DNA from: Candidatus Minthomonas equi
GTDB taxonomy: Bacteria; Bacteroidota; Bacteroidia; Bacteroidales; UBA932
Direction of reading: 5' to 3'
DNA: 6,623 nt
Assembly: GCA_018064575.1 (NCBI GenBank)
Contig: JAGHUZ010000226.1
Span: 1-6,623, forward strand
Shown here: positions 6,088-6,623 of the stretch, in pieces
Layout: each line of letters begins with the position of its first letter
Position numbering within the stretch: the first letter of the stretch is position 1
Translations under genes and position numbers: made by a program
The notes under the pieces: generated by a model
Told to the model about the DNA's origin: nothing
Database searches by the model: none
What the model saw: only the letters and a program-made list of their open reading frames with translations

Positions 6088-6623
6088 CTACTTTCTTCCG
6101 AAATTCCTGTCAGCAAAATCAAGCATCCAAATCCAGTCTATCGCGGATATGCCGTGATCATTGTCACGATGCACGTATGCGACATTGGGACCGATGGCCT
6201 TCGTGTCATAATCATCCGGCCATTCGACTTTGGGAAGGCCCTCCTTCCCCAGCATTTCCCAGACGGGACTCGCAGCCTGAAGAGCCATAAACTCGCTTTC
6301 CGTATCATACCAGGGATTATCAAAGCCCTGAATCATAAGTGAACGCGGAGCCACGCAGGATAGGAAAAGATGCTGGTCAAATGTCAGGGCAGCTTCATTG
6401 TCAGCATATTTCGCATAAGCCTTGCAATACCAGTAAGGGAAACTGGTGGTCTCTGTCTTAATGTTTTCACCATAATAATGCTTGGCAAGAGGCGCTCCGC
6501 CGCCACCGGTCTGATTAGGAACGACTACAGGGAATCTTTCATCGAAAGCACCGGCTATCAAAGCCGCTTTGCCAAGCCGTGAATAACCGGTAAGGAGAAC
6601 CTGCTTCCCGTCGAGAAGAGGAT
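6088..6623 (-). CDS. CE15-type glucuronoyl/acetylxylan esterase family protein, C-terminal part (5' end outside window)
   Basis: The reading frame is open from the right edge to a TAG at 6090-6088, giving ~178 residues of an alpha/beta hydrolase; the N-terminal portion lies beyond 6623. The nucleophile elbow is TGYSRLGK, encoded at about 6593-6570, with Ser in GYSRLGK. It is followed by AGAFDERFPVVV, a Gly-rich TGGGGAP, FPYWYCKAYAKYADNEAAL, FDQHLFLSCVAPR, DNPWYDTESEF and RDNDHGISAIDW. The order and spacing match bacterial CE15 esterases, which cleave the ester between lignin alcohols and glucuronoyl groups on xylan. The HG in RDNDHG is the likely catalytic His. The usual acidic position before the Gly-rich loop reads NQT, so the acid may be the Asp in PWYD. 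Homologues are mostly exported, but the signal region is not visible. Substrate is inferred from family only. Confidence 0.85.
   Translation of the reverse strand, partial: PLLDGKQVLLTGYSRLGKAALIAGAFDERFPVVVPNQTGGGGAPLAKHYYGENIKTETTSFPYWYCKAYAKYADNEAALTFDQHLFLSCVAPRSLMIQGFDNPWYDTESEFMALQAASPVWEMLGKEGLPKVEWPDDYDTKAIGPNVAYVHRDNDHGISAIDWIWMLDFADRNFGRK

Noticed and set aside
6088..6561. Complete 157-aa gene starting at a TTG (6561-6559)
   Set aside because: The frame stays open to the window edge and encodes the TGYSRLGK nucleophile elbow upstream of that TTG. The gene is therefore truncated by the window, not short.
1..6623. CRISPR array, insertion sequence, prophage or defence system
   Set aside because: No spaced direct repeats, no transposase or integrase motifs and no nuclease or toxin genes were seen. 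The genes present belong to known metabolic and RNA families.

Overview
The window looks like chromosomal DNA from a member of the Bacteroidota, most likely order Bacteroidales. Three observations point there. The 16S rRNA 5' end at the left edge (minus strand) has the GATGAACGCTAGC and GTCGAGGGGC blocks usual in that order. The intergenic regions hold boxes fitting the Bacteroidota promoter pattern TTTG-N(about 19)-TAnnTTTG. Most start codons lack a clear Shine-Dalgarno sequence. The gene content (galactose utilisation plus two glycan-acting esterases) suits a gut or plant-polysaccharide degrader. Genus cannot be fixed from this sequence.

Layout, left to right. Positions 1-70 are the first ~70 nt of a 16S rRNA gene reading leftwards out of the window. 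Positions 71-389 hold the rRNA leader, a near-consensus rRNA promoter (minus strand), then a divergent promoter and a perfect 7-bp dyad in front of galK. Positions 390-2533 are a two-gene operon, galK (galactokinase) and galM (aldose 1-epimerase). A strong bidirectional terminator at 2554-2590 separates it from a convergent minus-strand pair. That pair is an OadA/PycB-like carboxyltransferase (5845-4061) followed 21 nt later by a secreted sialate O-acetylesterase-family (SGNH) protein (4039-2612). A 112-bp gap at 5846-5957 carries two overlapping divergent promoters, one for the carboxyltransferase and one for tRNA-His(GTG) at 5958-6032. After the tRNA comes a long hairpin, then the C-terminal part of a CE15-type glucuronoyl/acetylxylan esterase family protein entering from the right edge on the minus strand.

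How the genes work together. GalM converts beta- to alpha-galactose and GalK phosphorylates it, the first two steps of the Leloir pathway; galT and galE are not in the window. The two esterases probably remove acyl or ester decorations from host or plant glycans. The most notable item is the carboxyltransferase. Its catalytic TIM barrel keeps the metal ligands, but its C-terminal biotinyl domain has Gly where the biotinylated Lys of the EAMKM motif should be. The PGGQYTN-type motif that carries the biotin-facing Thr/Ser is also altered. I see no CRISPR array, insertion sequence, phage gene or defence system.
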